Shown piece by piece: positions 28,345 through 37,106 of a DNA stretch of 64,000 nucleotides. The notes beneath the pieces are model-generated. The model did not search any database. It had not been told where the DNA came from and saw nothing but the letters and a program-made list of their open reading frames with translations. Numbering within the stretch: the first letter of the stretch is position 1; the number at the start of each line of letters is the position of its first letter. Position numbers and translations under genes: made by a program. The DNA comes from AC-37 sp036389835 (GTDB lineage Bacteria; Actinomycetota; Thermoleophilia; Solirubrobacterales; Thermoleophilaceae), in NCBI GenBank assembly GCA_036389835.1, contig DASVWC010000010.1:1-64000 (forward strand), written 5' to 3'.

Positions 28345-29948
28345 CGACGGCGGTCGAGCCCGGCACGTCCGCGGCCGCGGCACCGCCCGACACCGGCTCG
28401 GAGCGTGTCAGCGCGGCGTATTTGGCGTCGCTCGCCGCGCGCGTGCGCACCACCGGCGAGCGCGAGCGGATCGAGATCGAGAACCCGGCCCGCGGGGCGA
28501 CGCTGGCGACGGTGCCGCGCTGCACGGCCGAGGACGTGGACGCGGCCGTCGAGCGGGCGCGCGCGGCGCAGGCGCGCTGGCGCGAGACAGGCTTCGACGA
28601 GCGCCGCGAGGTGCTGCTGCGCTTCCACGACCTCGTGCTCGACCGCCAGGACCAGCTGCTCGACGTGATCCAGCTCGAGTCCGGCAAGGCGCGCCGCCAT
28701 GCGTACGAGGAGATCCTCGACGCGGCGATCGTCGCGCGCTACTACGCCCGCAGCGCCGAGCGCCACCTGCGCACCGCGCGCCGCCAGGGGGCGTTCCCGC
28801 TGCTGACCTGGACCTGGGAGCACCACCATCCGGTCGGCGTCGTGGGCGTGATCGCGCCGTGGAACTACCCGCTCACGCTGAGCATCAGCGACGCGGTGCC
28901 CGCGCTCGCGGCCGGCAACGGCGTCGTCATCAAGGTCGACACCCAGACCCCGTTCAGCGCGCTGGCCGGCGCCGCGCTGCTCGAGGAGGCGGGCCTGCCG
29001 CCCGGGCTGCTCGAGATCGTGACCGGCTCGGGCGCGGAGCTCGGCCCGGAGCTGATCGACCGGGTGGACTACGTGATGTTCACCGGCAGCACCGCGGTCG
29101 GCCGCCAGGTCGCCTCGCAGGCGGCCGAGCGCCTGATCCCCAGCTCGATGGAGCTGGGGGGCAAGAACGCGATGATCGTGCTCGACGACGCGAGCCTCAC
29201 GCGCACCGTCGAGGGCGCCGAGCGGGCGCTGTTCTCGAACTCGGGCCAGCTCTGCATCTCGATCGAGCGCCTGTACGTGCACGAGAGCATCGCCGGCGAG
29301 TTCACCCGCCGGCTCGTGGAGCGGATCGAGAGGATGAAGCTCGGCGCCTCGCTCGAGTACGGCGACGACATGGGCTCGCTGATATCGCGCAAGCAGCTCG
29401 AGACGGTGCGCGAGCACGTCGAGGACGCGGTCGAGAAGGGCGCGCGGGTGCTGGCGGGCGGCAACGCTCGTCCCGAGATCGGCCCGTACTTCCACGAGCC
29501 GACGCTGCTCACGGACGTGCGCGAGGGGATGACGCTGTTCGCGGACGAGACCTTCGGCCCGGTGGCGGCGCTGTCGACCTTCGCCACCGAGGAGGAGGCG
29601 ATCGAGCGCGCGAACGCGAGCGACTTCGGCCTGAACTTCAGCGTCTGGACCGGCGACCCGGCGCGCGGGCGGCGCGTCGCGCAGCGGCTCCAGGCCGGGA
29701 CCGTGAACGTGAACGAGGCCTACATCGCGGCGTGGGGCTCGGTCGACGCGCCGATGGGCGGCATGAAGGATTCCGGCCTCGGGCGCCGCCACGGCGCGAC
29801 CGGGATCACGAAGTACACGGAGTCGCAGACGGTCTCGGTCCAGCGCGGCCTGCCGATCGCGCCGCCGCCGATGGTCCCGCAGAAGCTCTGGACCCGCTCG
29901 ATCACGCTCGGGCTGAGGGCGCTGCGGCGGCTGCCGGGCAGGGGCTGA
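28341..29948 (+). CDS. Aldehyde dehydrogenase (NAD(P)+), fatty aldehyde type
   Basis: This 535-residue aldehyde dehydrogenase oxidises aldehydes to acids. General base Glu271 is in MELGGKNAMIVLDDA and nucleophile Cys305 is in SGQLCISIERLYVHE. VIAPWNYPLTLSISDAVPAL and TGSTAVGRQVASQAA supply the cofactor site. The C-terminus has an additional hydrophobic/basic tail (VPQKLWTRSITLGLRALRRL) that could associate with membrane, as in fatty-aldehyde enzymes. Its ATG overlaps the P450 stop. In this operon it would convert the alpha-dioxygenase product to a fatty acid one carbon shorter. Confidence 0.9.
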   Translation: MTTAVEPGTSAAAAPPDTGSERVSAAYLASLAARVRTTGERERIEIENPARGATLATVPRCTAEDVDAAVERARAAQARWRETGFDERREVLLRFHDLVLDRQDQLLDVIQLESGKARRHAYEEILDAAIVARYYARSAERHLRTARRQGAFPLLTWTWEHHHPVGVVGVIAPWNYPLTLSISDAVPALAAGNGVVIKVDTQTPFSALAGAALLEEAGLPPGLLEIVTGSGAELGPELIDRVDYVMFTGSTAVGRQVASQAAERLIPSSMELGGKNAMIVLDDASLTRTVEGAERALFSNSGQLCISIERLYVHESIAGEFTRRLVERIERMKLGASLEYGDDMGSLISRKQLETVREHVEDAVEKGARVLAGGNARPEIGPYFHEPTLLTDVREGMTLFADETFGPVAALSTFATEEEAIERANASDFGLNFSVWTGDPARGRRVAQRLQAGTVNVNEAYIAAWGSVDAPMGGMKDSGLGRRHGATGITKYTESQTVSVQRGLPIAPPPMVPQKLWTRSITLGLRALRRLPGRG

Positions 29949-29979
29949 GCCCGCCGGTACCGGGCCGTGGAGGGACCAC

Positions 29980-30000
29980 GCGACTGTCCTTTACAGTCGC
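29980..30000 (+). terminator. Hairpin after the alpha-dioxygenase operon
   Basis: Perfect 8-bp arms GCGACTGT and ACAGTCGC surround CCTTT, 31 bp after the aldehyde dehydrogenase stop. It has no T-tract, so a short operator-like dyad is an alternative. Confidence 0.5.
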
Positions 30001-30018
30001 CACACGTCTCTAGAGCAG

Positions 30019-30243
30019 TTGGCACTTTTCTTTAGGGTGGACCTCGTGTGCGAGATGCCGATCGTCTCCTCTCGGACCGTGGAGGCGCGGCTGGGGGTCA
30101 CGCGGCCCACCGCGCTCAAGCTCCTGCGTCAGCCGGAGGCGCTCGGAGTGCTCAGTGAGGGCGACGCCGGTCCGCGCGGCCAGCGCCGGTACCTGGCGCA
30201 CGAGTTGATGGGCGCCGTCACGGAAGAGGTTGGGCGGACCTAG
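30019..30243 (+). pseudogene. Remnant of a Fic family protein (C-terminal wHTH only)
   Basis: The 74-residue frame reads MPIVSSRTVEARLGVTRPTA and continues to RRYLAHELM, resembling the winged helix at the end of Fic proteins. The Fic HPFxxGNGR catalytic domain, which should come first, is missing. It starts on a TTG with no clear ribosome site, so I treat it as a decayed fragment. A free-standing small DNA-binding protein is less likely but possible. Confidence 0.5.
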
Positions 30244-30253
30244 ACTCCGCCTC

Positions 30254-30499
30254 GTGGAGTCGCCCGAGCGGATCATCCACGAGGAGCGCCGCCGCGCGCG
30301 GTCCTCGCACGTGGCCAGCGGGACGCTGGCCTGCCCGTCGTGCGACGCGCCGGTCGCCCTCGCGCGCCCGGCGTCGCCGGCCGACGCGCTCGGCTGTCCC
30401 TACTGCGACCACGCGGCCGCGGTCCGCGACTTCCTCTCGCTCGCCGCGCCGGCGCGGCCCGCGCACGTGAACGTGCGCGTCGTCGGCCTCCCGGCGTAG
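30254..30499 (+). CDS. Small zinc-ribbon-like protein
   Basis: This protein of 81 residues has two CxxC pairs, CPSC and CPYC, separated by about 25 residues, the pattern of a zinc ribbon. The N-terminus is charged and helical (ERIIHEERRRARSS). GTG 30254 is the likely start; a TTG at 30230 is possible. No partner is evident. Metal binding is inference from the spacing. Confidence 0.5.
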   Translation: MESPERIIHEERRRARSSHVASGTLACPSCDAPVALARPASPADALGCPYCDHAAAVRDFLSLAAPARPAHVNVRVVGLPA

Positions 30500-30505
30500 G
30501 GTCTC

Positions 30506-30551
30506 GACCGATTACATTCGGTCCCGCGGCCGGTCTACCACTCGTGTAGAC
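30506..30551 (+). promoter_or_regulatory. Two operator-like dyads upstream of the MMPL gene
   Basis: GACCGA-N6-TCGGTC (30506-30523) and GTCTAC-N7-GTAGAC (30533-30551) are two perfect six-base inverted repeats with different sequences, both between the zinc-ribbon gene and the MMPL start at 30583. The first contains TTACAT, a possible -10. Transporters of this kind are often controlled by TetR or MarR repressors; none is adjacent. Confidence 0.45.
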
Positions 30552-30582
30552 GACGCACAGCCCCGTCCAAAGGATCTCCCGC

Positions 30583-32721
30583 ATGAAGCAGATCACCGAA
30601 TTCGTCCTGCGCCACAAGCGCGCCGTCGCGATCGCCTGGATCGTGCTGACCCTGATCGGCATGGGGGCCGCGGGGCCCGCCAGCGAGGCGCTCGACCAGC
30701 GCTTCAGCGTGCCCGGGCGCGAGGGCTGGGACGCCAGCCAGGAGATCCTGCGCGTCTACGGCAACGGGGGCGAGACGCTGCCGTTCGTCGCGGTCGCGAA
30801 GCTGCCGGAGGGGAAGACGGTCGACTCGCCGGGCGTCCGCGCCGAGCTGAGCCAGGTCGAGGAGGTCGCGCGCCGCTCGGCGCCGCGCTCGCGGATCGCG
30901 GGCTACGGCTCGACCGGCCAGCGCGCGTTCGTCTCCGAGGACGGCCGCACCGCGTTCGTCTACGTCTTCCCCGGCCGCAGCGACGACCCGTTCGGCGCCA
31001 ACGTGGACGCGATGCGCAAGGTGCGCGACGATCTGAGCGCCGTGACGGTGGGCGGCGCGCCGGTCCTGCTCACCGGCTACGACGCGCTGTTCGACTCCTC
31101 CGGCGAGGGCGCCGAGGGCCCGGGGCTGCTGCTCGAGGCCGTGATCGGCGGCGTCGGGGCGCTCCTGGTGCTGATCTTCGTGTTCGGCTCGTGGCTCGCG
31201 GTCGTCCCGCTGGCGATGGCGATCTCGTCGGTGCTCGTGTCGTTCCTGCTCCTCTACGCGCTCACCGCGATCACCGAGATCTCGCCGATCGTGCAGTTCC
31301 TCGTCGCGCTGATCGGGCTGGGGGTCTCGATCGACTACGCGCTGCTGATCGTCGTGCGCTGGCGCGAGGAGCGCGAGAAGGGGCTCGAGGGGGACACGGC
31401 GGTCGCCGCCGCCATGGCCACCGCCGGGCGCGCGGTCGTCTTCTCCGGGACCACGGTGGCGGTGGGCCTGCTCGCGCTGATCGCGCTGCCGCTCCCGTTC
31501 CTGCGCAGCATGGGCTACGGCGGCATGCTGATCCCGCTGGTCGCCACGGCGGTGGCGGTCACGCTGCTGCCGGTGATCCTCGCGACGATCGGCCCGCGGC
31601 TCGACCGCAGGCGGATCCGCCGCCGCGACCGCAGCCAGGCGTTCTGGCAGCGCTGGTCCGAGGGCGTCGTGCGCCGCCGCGGCCTGGCCGCCGCGCTGGC
31701 GGTGGGGATCCTCGCGATCCTGCTGCTCGCGGCCACCGACCTGCACCTCGGCAACGCCGACCCCGACACGATCGCGAAGGAGGGCAAGGCCCGCGACGGC
31801 CTGAACGCGCTCGACGAGTCGGGGATCGGCAAGGGCGTCATCGCCCCGACCGAGACGCTGGTCTCAGCCGGCGACGCCGCGAAGGTCGCGGCCGCGCAGG
31901 GCGGCGTCGAGGGCGTGCACGGCGCTGCCGCCCCCACCGCGCCCGACTGGCGCCGCGGCGGGCAGGCCGTCGTGGTGGCGATGCCGCGCGAGGGCGACGA
32001 GTCCGCGGCCGGCCGCGACGCCGTGCAGCGGATCATCGACGCCGGCCACGAGGCGTCCCCCGGCGCCCGCGTCGGCGGCACCGGCCCGCTGAACGCCGAC
32101 TTCATCGACGCGGTCTACGGCGCGTTCCCGCTGATGATCGCGCTGATCTCGATCGCGACGTTCCTGCTGCTCGCGCGCGCGTTCCGCTCGCTGCTGCTGC
32201 CGCTCAAGGCCGTGATCCTCAACGTGCTGTCGGTGGGCGCCGCGTGGGGCGTGATGACGCTCGTGTGGCAGGCCGGCCACGGCTCGGACGAGATCTGGGG
32301 GATCGCCGCCACCGGCTCGATCGCCTCGTGGATCCCGCTGATGGTGTTCGCGTTCCTCTACGGCCTGTCGATGGACTACGAGGTGTTCATCCTCGCGCGC
32401 ATGCGCGAGGAGTACGACCAGACCCGCGACACCGACGAGGCCGTCGTCTTCGGGCTCGGGCGCACCGGCCGGCTCGTGACGAGCGCCGCGCTGATCCTGT
32501 TCCTCACCTTCGCGGCGATGGCGTCCGGCCCCCAGACCGACGTGAAGATCCTCGCGACGGGGCTCGCGGCCGGGATCATGCTCGACGCCACGGTCGTGCG
32601 CGCGCTGCTCGTGCCCGCGGTGGTGTCGATGTTCGGCCGCTGGAACTGGTGGCTGCCGGCCGGCGCGGCGCGGCTGCTGCGGGTGCGACCGTCGCCGGAG
32701 CCGGCGGCGGAGAGCGCCTAG
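30583..32721 (+). CDS. MMPL-family membrane transporter (RND)
   Basis: This 712-residue transporter has an N-terminal helix (AVAIAWIVLTLIGMGAAG), an extracytoplasmic domain to about residue 175, and then helices in two six-helix-type clusters (about 183-350 and 505-690). Motifs include LVALIGLGVSIDYALLIVVRW and FAFLYGLSMDYEVFILARM, where Asp-Tyr pairs form the proton relay of MMPL proteins. Such proteins export lipids or small lipophilic compounds. ATG 30583 follows AAGGATCTCCC. It is convergent with the next gene. Confidence 0.93.
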   Translation: MKQITEFVLRHKRAVAIAWIVLTLIGMGAAGPASEALDQRFSVPGREGWDASQEILRVYGNGGETLPFVAVAKLPEGKTVDSPGVRAELSQVEEVARRSAPRSRIAGYGSTGQRAFVSEDGRTAFVYVFPGRSDDPFGANVDAMRKVRDDLSAVTVGGAPVLLTGYDALFDSSGEGAEGPGLLLEAVIGGVGALLVLIFVFGSWLAVVPLAMAISSVLVSFLLLYALTAITEISPIVQFLVALIGLGVSIDYALLIVVRWREEREKGLEGDTAVAAAMATAGRAVVFSGTTVAVGLLALIALPLPFLRSMGYGGMLIPLVATAVAVTLLPVILATIGPRLDRRRIRRRDRSQAFWQRWSEGVVRRRGLAAALAVGILAILLLAATDLHLGNADPDTIAKEGKARDGLNALDESGIGKGVIAPTETLVSAGDAAKVAAAQGGVEGVHGAAAPTAPDWRRGGQAVVVAMPREGDESAAGRDAVQRIIDAGHEASPGARVGGTGPLNADFIDAVYGAFPLMIALISIATFLLLARAFRSLLLPLKAVILNVLSVGAAWGVMTLVWQAGHGSDEIWGIAATGSIASWIPLMVFAFLYGLSMDYEVFILARMREEYDQTRDTDEAVVFGLGRTGRLVTSAALILFLTFAAMASGPQTDVKILATGLAAGIMLDATVVRALLVPAVVSMFGRWNWWLPAGAARLLRVRPSPEPAAESA

Positions 32722-32734
32722 CAGGCGGCCCGGC

Positions 32735-33220
32735 TCAGCTCGTCAGGACCTGCGGCGCCTGCTCCTTGAGCTTGGTCGTCGTCCAGCGCAGCGTGCGCAG
32801 CGCGTCGGGGTGCGAGCGGGTGACGGTCTCGAGGAGCTCGGCGTCGCGGGCCGCCTGAGCGCCCTGGCCGAGGATCGTCCAGTCGATCGAGGCCTCCGCG
32901 GCGAGCAGGTGGAGGGCGCGCAGGTCGCGCAGGAGCAGCAGGCCGGTCTCCGAGCGCCGCCCGGCCAGCTCGGCGCCCTTCTCGCGCAGCGTGGCGGCCA
33001 CGCCGCCGCCGGCGGGCGCCGCGTCGCCGTCGAGCGACTCGCCGTAGCGCTCCGCGTGGGGCTCGAGCGCCCTCATCCGCCCGCCCGCCGCGTCCGCCAG
33101 CGTGCGGGTCAGGTGGTAGACGTCGTGATCGGCCTTGTGGCGCTCGCCCAGCCGCGTCAGCTCGGATGCGAGCTCCGCCTCCGCGGCGTGCGTCTCGCGG
33201 ATCGCGACGCCGTGCTTCAT
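32735..33220 (-). CDS. Small helical partner of the molybdopterin oxidoreductase
   Basis: This 161-residue, Cys-free, mainly helical protein contains HKADHDVYHLTRTLADAAGG and several Glu/His positions of a ferritin-like four-helix layout. I do not recognise the family with certainty. ATG 33220 overlaps the oxidoreductase stop by 4 bp, so both are probably made together. Metal binding or a chaperone role is speculative. Confidence 0.6.
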   Translation of the reverse strand: MKHGVAIRETHAAEAELASELTRLGERHKADHDVYHLTRTLADAAGGRMRALEPHAERYGESLDGDAAPAGGGVAATLREKGAELAGRRSETGLLLLRDLRALHLLAAEASIDWTILGQGAQAARDAELLETVTRSHPDALRTLRWTTTKLKEQAPQVLTS

Positions 33221-35514
33221 CCGACCCTCGTGACGCGCGCCGCCGCCGTCTTGAAGAGCGGCTGCTTCGACGCCGGGTCCCACTGGGTGATCGTCAGCTC
33301 GTTGGCCGCCCGACCGCCCACGGCGTCCGGGTCGTCCCACCAGCCGTAGTGGAACGGGACGAAGACGACGCCCGGTCGCACGCCGCCGATCCGCGCCCGG
33401 GCGCGCAGCGATCCGCGCGCGGTCGCCACCTCGACCAGATCGTCCTCGGCCACGCCCAGCTCGCGCGCGTCCTCCTCGGACAGCTCGGCCCACACCTCGG
33501 GGGCCGCGGCCTGGAGCTGCGGGGCGCGCGCCGTCTTGGTCCGCGTGTGGAAGTGGAACAGCGTCCGGCCGGTGTTGAGCAGCAGCGGGTTCTCGCCGTC
33601 CGGCTCCTCCGAGGGCGGCAGGTACTCGGCCGCCTTGAGGATCGCCTTCCCGTCGGGGTTGAGCGCGCGGTACTCGGTGTCCTCGTGCATCGCGCCGGTC
33701 ACCAGGTCCTTGCCCCACTCCTCGCAGTAGTCCGGGTCGGCGAAGAAGCGGCCGTCGGCGTAGAGCCGCTCGCCGCCCCACTGGATCCCGCTCCCGCCGC
33801 GCAGGCGGTCGTAGCTGATCTCGGAGTAGTCGCAGGGACGCCCGCGCGAGCACTCCTTCCAGGCCTCGAACGCCGACTCCGGGTCGTCCCACTTCACGAG
33901 CGGAGCGCCGTCACGGTCGCGGAGGTCCATCCGGCGCGCGTAGTCGAGGAGTATCTCCAGGTCGCTGCGCGCCTCGCCGGGCGGGTCGACCGCCTTCTCC
34001 GAGATGTGGACCGTGCGGTCGGCGTTGGTGAAGGTCCCGGTCTTCTCGCCCCAGGTGGCCGCCGGCAGGACGACGTCAGCCAGCTCCGCGGTCTCGGTCA
34101 TGAAGACGTCCTGGACGACGAGGAAGAGGCGCTCCTGTCCCAGGACCGACCGCACGCGCGCGGCCTCCGGCAGCGACACCGCCGGGTTGGTGGCCGTGAC
34201 CCACATGAACCCCACCGAGCCCTCCTCGGCGTAGCGCAGCATCTGCATCACGTGCGTCGGCGGGCCGTAGTGCGGGATCGTCAGCGGGTCCACGTTCCAG
34301 ATCCGGGCGAGCTCCTCCACGTGCTCGTCGTTCTGCCAGTTGCGGAAGCCCGCGAAGTCGCCGTCGGCCCCGCACTCGCGCGTGTTCTCGGCGGTCGGCT
34401 GGCCGTTCATCTGGAGGATCCCCGCCCCCGGCCTGCCGAGCATCCCGCGCAGCAGGTTGAGGTTGTTGACCTGGACCGACGCGGCCGTGGCCTGGTGCGA
34501 CTGGTAGAAGCCCTGGAGCACCGTGGACAGGAGCGCCTCCGCCTCGCCGATCGTGCGGGCGGCAGCGCGGATCAGGTCGGCGGACACCCCGCAGATGCGC
34601 GCCGCCCACTGCGGCGTGCACTCGCGCGTGCGCCGCTCGAGCTCCTCGTAGCCGACCGTGTTGCGCTCCACGTAGTCGTGGTCCACCCAGCCGCCCGCGA
34701 TCACCTCGTGGATCAGCGCGTTCATCAGCGCGAGGTTCGTGCCGCTGCGCACCGGCAGGTGCAGGTCGGCCTCGCGCGCGACCGGCGTGGAGCGTGGGTC
34801 GACCGCGATCAGGCGCGGCGGGTCGGGACCGGCGCGGCGGTCGAGGATCCGCGCCCAGGTGACGGACTGCGTGGCGGCCATGTTGTGGCCGTAGAGCGCG
34901 ATCGTGTCGGCGTGGTCGACGTCCGAGTAGCTCGCCGGCTGCCCGTCGCAGCCGAACGTCTCCTTGAGCGCCTCCGCCGCGGTCGCCGTGCACAGGCGCG
35001 TGTTCCCGTCGAGGTGGTTGGTGCCGATCCCGGCGCGCGCGATCACTCCCAGCGTGTAGTACTCCTCGAGGAAGAGCTGACCGCTCGTGTAGAAGGAGAT
35101 CGCCCCCGGGCCCCGGTCGGCGACGAGCTCCTTCGTCCGCTCGACGACGGCCCCCATCGCGGCATCCCAGTCGGTCTCGACCAGCTCGCCCTCGACCCTC
35201 ACGAGCGGCTTGGTCAGCCGGTCCGGCGACCCGTTCGCCTGCCAGCCGTACAGGTCCTTGGGGTCGAGCCGGCCGCGGTTCACCCGGTCGCCGGCGCGTC
35301 CCCGCACGCCGACGATGCGGCCGTCCTTGACAGCGATGTCCATCGCGTCGCCGTTGGAGTGCAGCAGCGAGGCCGACTGGACCCACGCATCCACGTCGCC
35401 GGGCTCGACCCCCGGCTCGAGGTGCATGTCCACGCGCTCGGGCCAGTCGCCGCCGCGCGCGTACGGCGTGCGCTCGCCCCAGGGCTCTGCGATTCGATCG
35501 GCGCTTGCGGCCAC
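33217..35514 (-). CDS. Molybdopterin oxidoreductase lacking its [4Fe-4S] cysteines
   Basis: This 765-residue bis-MGD-type oxidoreductase belongs to the nitrate reductase/formate dehydrogenase alpha superfamily. GDGTRLCT-type, EADLHLPVRSGTN, LQMNGQPTAENTRE and the C-terminal molybdopterin dinucleotide domain are clear. At the N-terminus, where relatives carry C-x2-C-x3-C plus a later Cys, this one reads SASLLHSNGDAM (Ser49, His52, Asp56) and GRLDPKDL (Asp84). All four ligands are gone, confirmed at the codon level. The rest is intact, so it may work without the cluster. GTG 35514 follows GGAGG. No FeS or heme subunit gene is adjacent. Confidence 0.87.
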   Translation of the reverse strand: MAASADRIAEPWGERTPYARGGDWPERVDMHLEPGVEPGDVDAWVQSASLLHSNGDAMDIAVKDGRIVGVRGRAGDRVNRGRLDPKDLYGWQANGSPDRLTKPLVRVEGELVETDWDAAMGAVVERTKELVADRGPGAISFYTSGQLFLEEYYTLGVIARAGIGTNHLDGNTRLCTATAAEALKETFGCDGQPASYSDVDHADTIALYGHNMAATQSVTWARILDRRAGPDPPRLIAVDPRSTPVAREADLHLPVRSGTNLALMNALIHEVIAGGWVDHDYVERNTVGYEELERRTRECTPQWAARICGVSADLIRAAARTIGEAEALLSTVLQGFYQSHQATAASVQVNNLNLLRGMLGRPGAGILQMNGQPTAENTRECGADGDFAGFRNWQNDEHVEELARIWNVDPLTIPHYGPPTHVMQMLRYAEEGSVGFMWVTATNPAVSLPEAARVRSVLGQERLFLVVQDVFMTETAELADVVLPAATWGEKTGTFTNADRTVHISEKAVDPPGEARSDLEILLDYARRMDLRDRDGAPLVKWDDPESAFEAWKECSRGRPCDYSEISYDRLRGGSGIQWGGERLYADGRFFADPDYCEEWGKDLVTGAMHEDTEYRALNPDGKAILKAAEYLPPSEEPDGENPLLLNTGRTLFHFHTRTKTARAPQLQAAAPEVWAELSEEDARELGVAEDDLVEVATARGSLRARARIGGVRPGVVFVPFHYGWWDDPDAVGGRAANELTITQWDPASKQPLFKTAAARVTRVG

Positions 35515-35566
35515 GGCGTCCTCCGGTCCGACCGGGCGAATTGTGCCTAACGGCGGCGCCGGCCGG

Positions 35567-36820
35567 TCAGCCGAGCGCGGGCGCGGCGCCCGCCGGCACC
35601 TCGGCGGCGGCGGGCGCGGCGGCCTCGCGCCAGGCGCCGCGCAGGGCGACCGAGGCCGCCGACCACGCGACCAGGGCGCCGGCGCCGGCCAGCAGGAACA
35701 GCGGCCGCGGCCCGAGCAGCGCCGCGGCGGCGCCCGCGAGCAGGAACGAGCCGCCGAACGCGAACGCGACGAGCGAGCTGCGGAGCCCGAAGACCCGGCC
35801 CATCACGTCGTCCGAGAGGGTCGACTGGAGCAAGAGCCGCTCGTGCACGACCGCAAGCCCGTTGCCGATGCCGAGCGCCGTGAAGGCCGGTAGCGCCACC
35901 AGGAAGCTCGGCGCCGCGCCGCACGCGAGCAGGGCGCCCGCCACCAGCAGGAGGCCCGCCAGATAGCGGCGCTTCAGCCTGGCGGGCACGCCGCCCTCGG
36001 CCCCGAGCAGCGTCCCGCCGGCGACCCCCAGACCCATCGCGGTCACGAGGATCGAGAACTGCGTGTCGGAGGCTCCGAGCTCCTCGCGCGCGAGCAGCAG
36101 CTCGCCGACGTTGACCATGCCGAGGAACGCCACGCAGCTCACCGACGAGGTCAGCAGCGTGAGGGTCCCGCTCGCGCGCCGCGCGGCCGCGGCGCCCTCG
36201 CGGACGGACGCGAGCAGCGAGCCGCGCTCCTCCTTCTCGCGGGCGGGAACGGCCCCGAACGCGAGCGTGGCGAGCACCACGGCCGAGGCCATGAACGTGA
36301 TCCCGTTCGCGAGCAGCATCGCGCTGGGCGCGAGCACCACGAACGCGGCGCCGGCGAGCGCCGGGCCGGCCATGTAGCCGAGCTCCTCGATCGTCCCGTA
36401 CAGCGAGGTCGCGGCCGGGAAGCGCTCGCGCGAGACGAGGCCCGGGAGCGACGCCATCACGGTGGGGTTGAACATCGCGTTGCCGGCGCCCGCGAGCAGC
36501 GCGAGCGCGAAGGTGGCGGCGAAGCCGTCGACCAGCACGAGGCCGAGGAACGCGCCGGCGCGGACCAGGTCGGCCGCCACCAAGAGGCGCTTGCGCGACC
36601 AGCGGTCGGCGGCGGCGCCGAAGATCGGGCCGAGGAGCATCGCCGGCAGGAACTCCGCCAGCAGGACGGCGGTGATCGCCCACGGCGAGCGGAAGCGCTC
36701 GTAGGCCAGCAGGAGCAGGGCCACGTAGCCCGCGCCGGTGCCGAGCGCCGACTGCGCGTGCACGAGGAAGAAGCGGCGCGCGGCGCGCTCCGTCTTGAGC
36801 AGTTCGAGTATCGCCTTCAT
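35567..36820 (-). CDS. MFS transporter (drug-efflux type)
   Basis: This 417-residue transporter has about twelve helices. FRSPWAITAVLLAEFLPAML and DRWSRKRLLVAADLVRAG (loop 2-3 signature) place it with enterobactin/macrolide-efflux-like MFS proteins. ATG 36820 is chosen because the membrane segment begins shortly after it. A central Glu/Arg-rich loop (PAREKEERGSLL) separates the two halves. The substrate is unknown. Confidence 0.9.
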   Translation of the reverse strand: MKAILELLKTERAARRFFLVHAQSALGTGAGYVALLLLAYERFRSPWAITAVLLAEFLPAMLLGPIFGAAADRWSRKRLLVAADLVRAGAFLGLVLVDGFAATFALALLAGAGNAMFNPTVMASLPGLVSRERFPAATSLYGTIEELGYMAGPALAGAAFVVLAPSAMLLANGITFMASAVVLATLAFGAVPAREKEERGSLLASVREGAAAARRASGTLTLLTSSVSCVAFLGMVNVGELLLAREELGASDTQFSILVTAMGLGVAGGTLLGAEGGVPARLKRRYLAGLLLVAGALLACGAAPSFLVALPAFTALGIGNGLAVVHERLLLQSTLSDDVMGRVFGLRSSLVAFAFGGSFLLAGAAAALLGPRPLFLLAGAGALVAWSAASVALRGAWREAAAPAAAEVPAGAAPALG

Positions 36821-36852
36821 GGTTCGAGTCACGTGCGCAGCCGGCGGGCAGG

Positions 36853-37061
36853 GCCCCCCGCCGGCCGGATCACCGGCGGCGGAGGGGCGTTCGCCCACGA
36901 ACTAGGTCCAGCTGGCGCGCATGCGAGTCCTTTCGATGAGGCAGGGTCCGCGGCCGGGCCTCGCCATCACCGCGAGCAACCCCCGAGCCGGCCCCCGCCG
37001 ATTTCCCGTTGCGCCCGACCCTATGGTCGATCCCCCGGGCCGGCCATAGGAACATCTGTCC
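36853..37061 (+). repeat. Tandem structured element, copy 1
   Basis: This copy of about 209 bp is repeated at 37107-37316 (offset about 254). It begins with an imperfect GC hairpin, contains GGCGTTCGCC and ends with CTATGGTCGA (37021-37030) facing CCGGCCATAG (37040-37049) across TCCCCCGGG. In this copy the last stem has one wobble and one mismatch. No believable protein frame is conserved in either strand. It lies between the divergent MFS gene and the HDOD regulator. Confidence 0.65.
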
Positions 37062-37106
37062 GCGCGTGCCGCGTGCGCTCGTCCGCGGCGCGGGAGGCGC
37101 GGGCAG

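Noticed and set aside
36818..36832. GGTTCGAGTC resembling a tRNA T-loop
   Set aside because: No acceptor, D or anticodon stem can be built around it. It is at the start of the MFS gene.
37050..37061. GAACATCTGTCC resembling a LexA-type SOS box (also at 37305-37316)
   Set aside because: Only one half of the GAAC-N4-GTTC palindrome fits. Its position at the end of both repeat copies is explained by the repeat itself.
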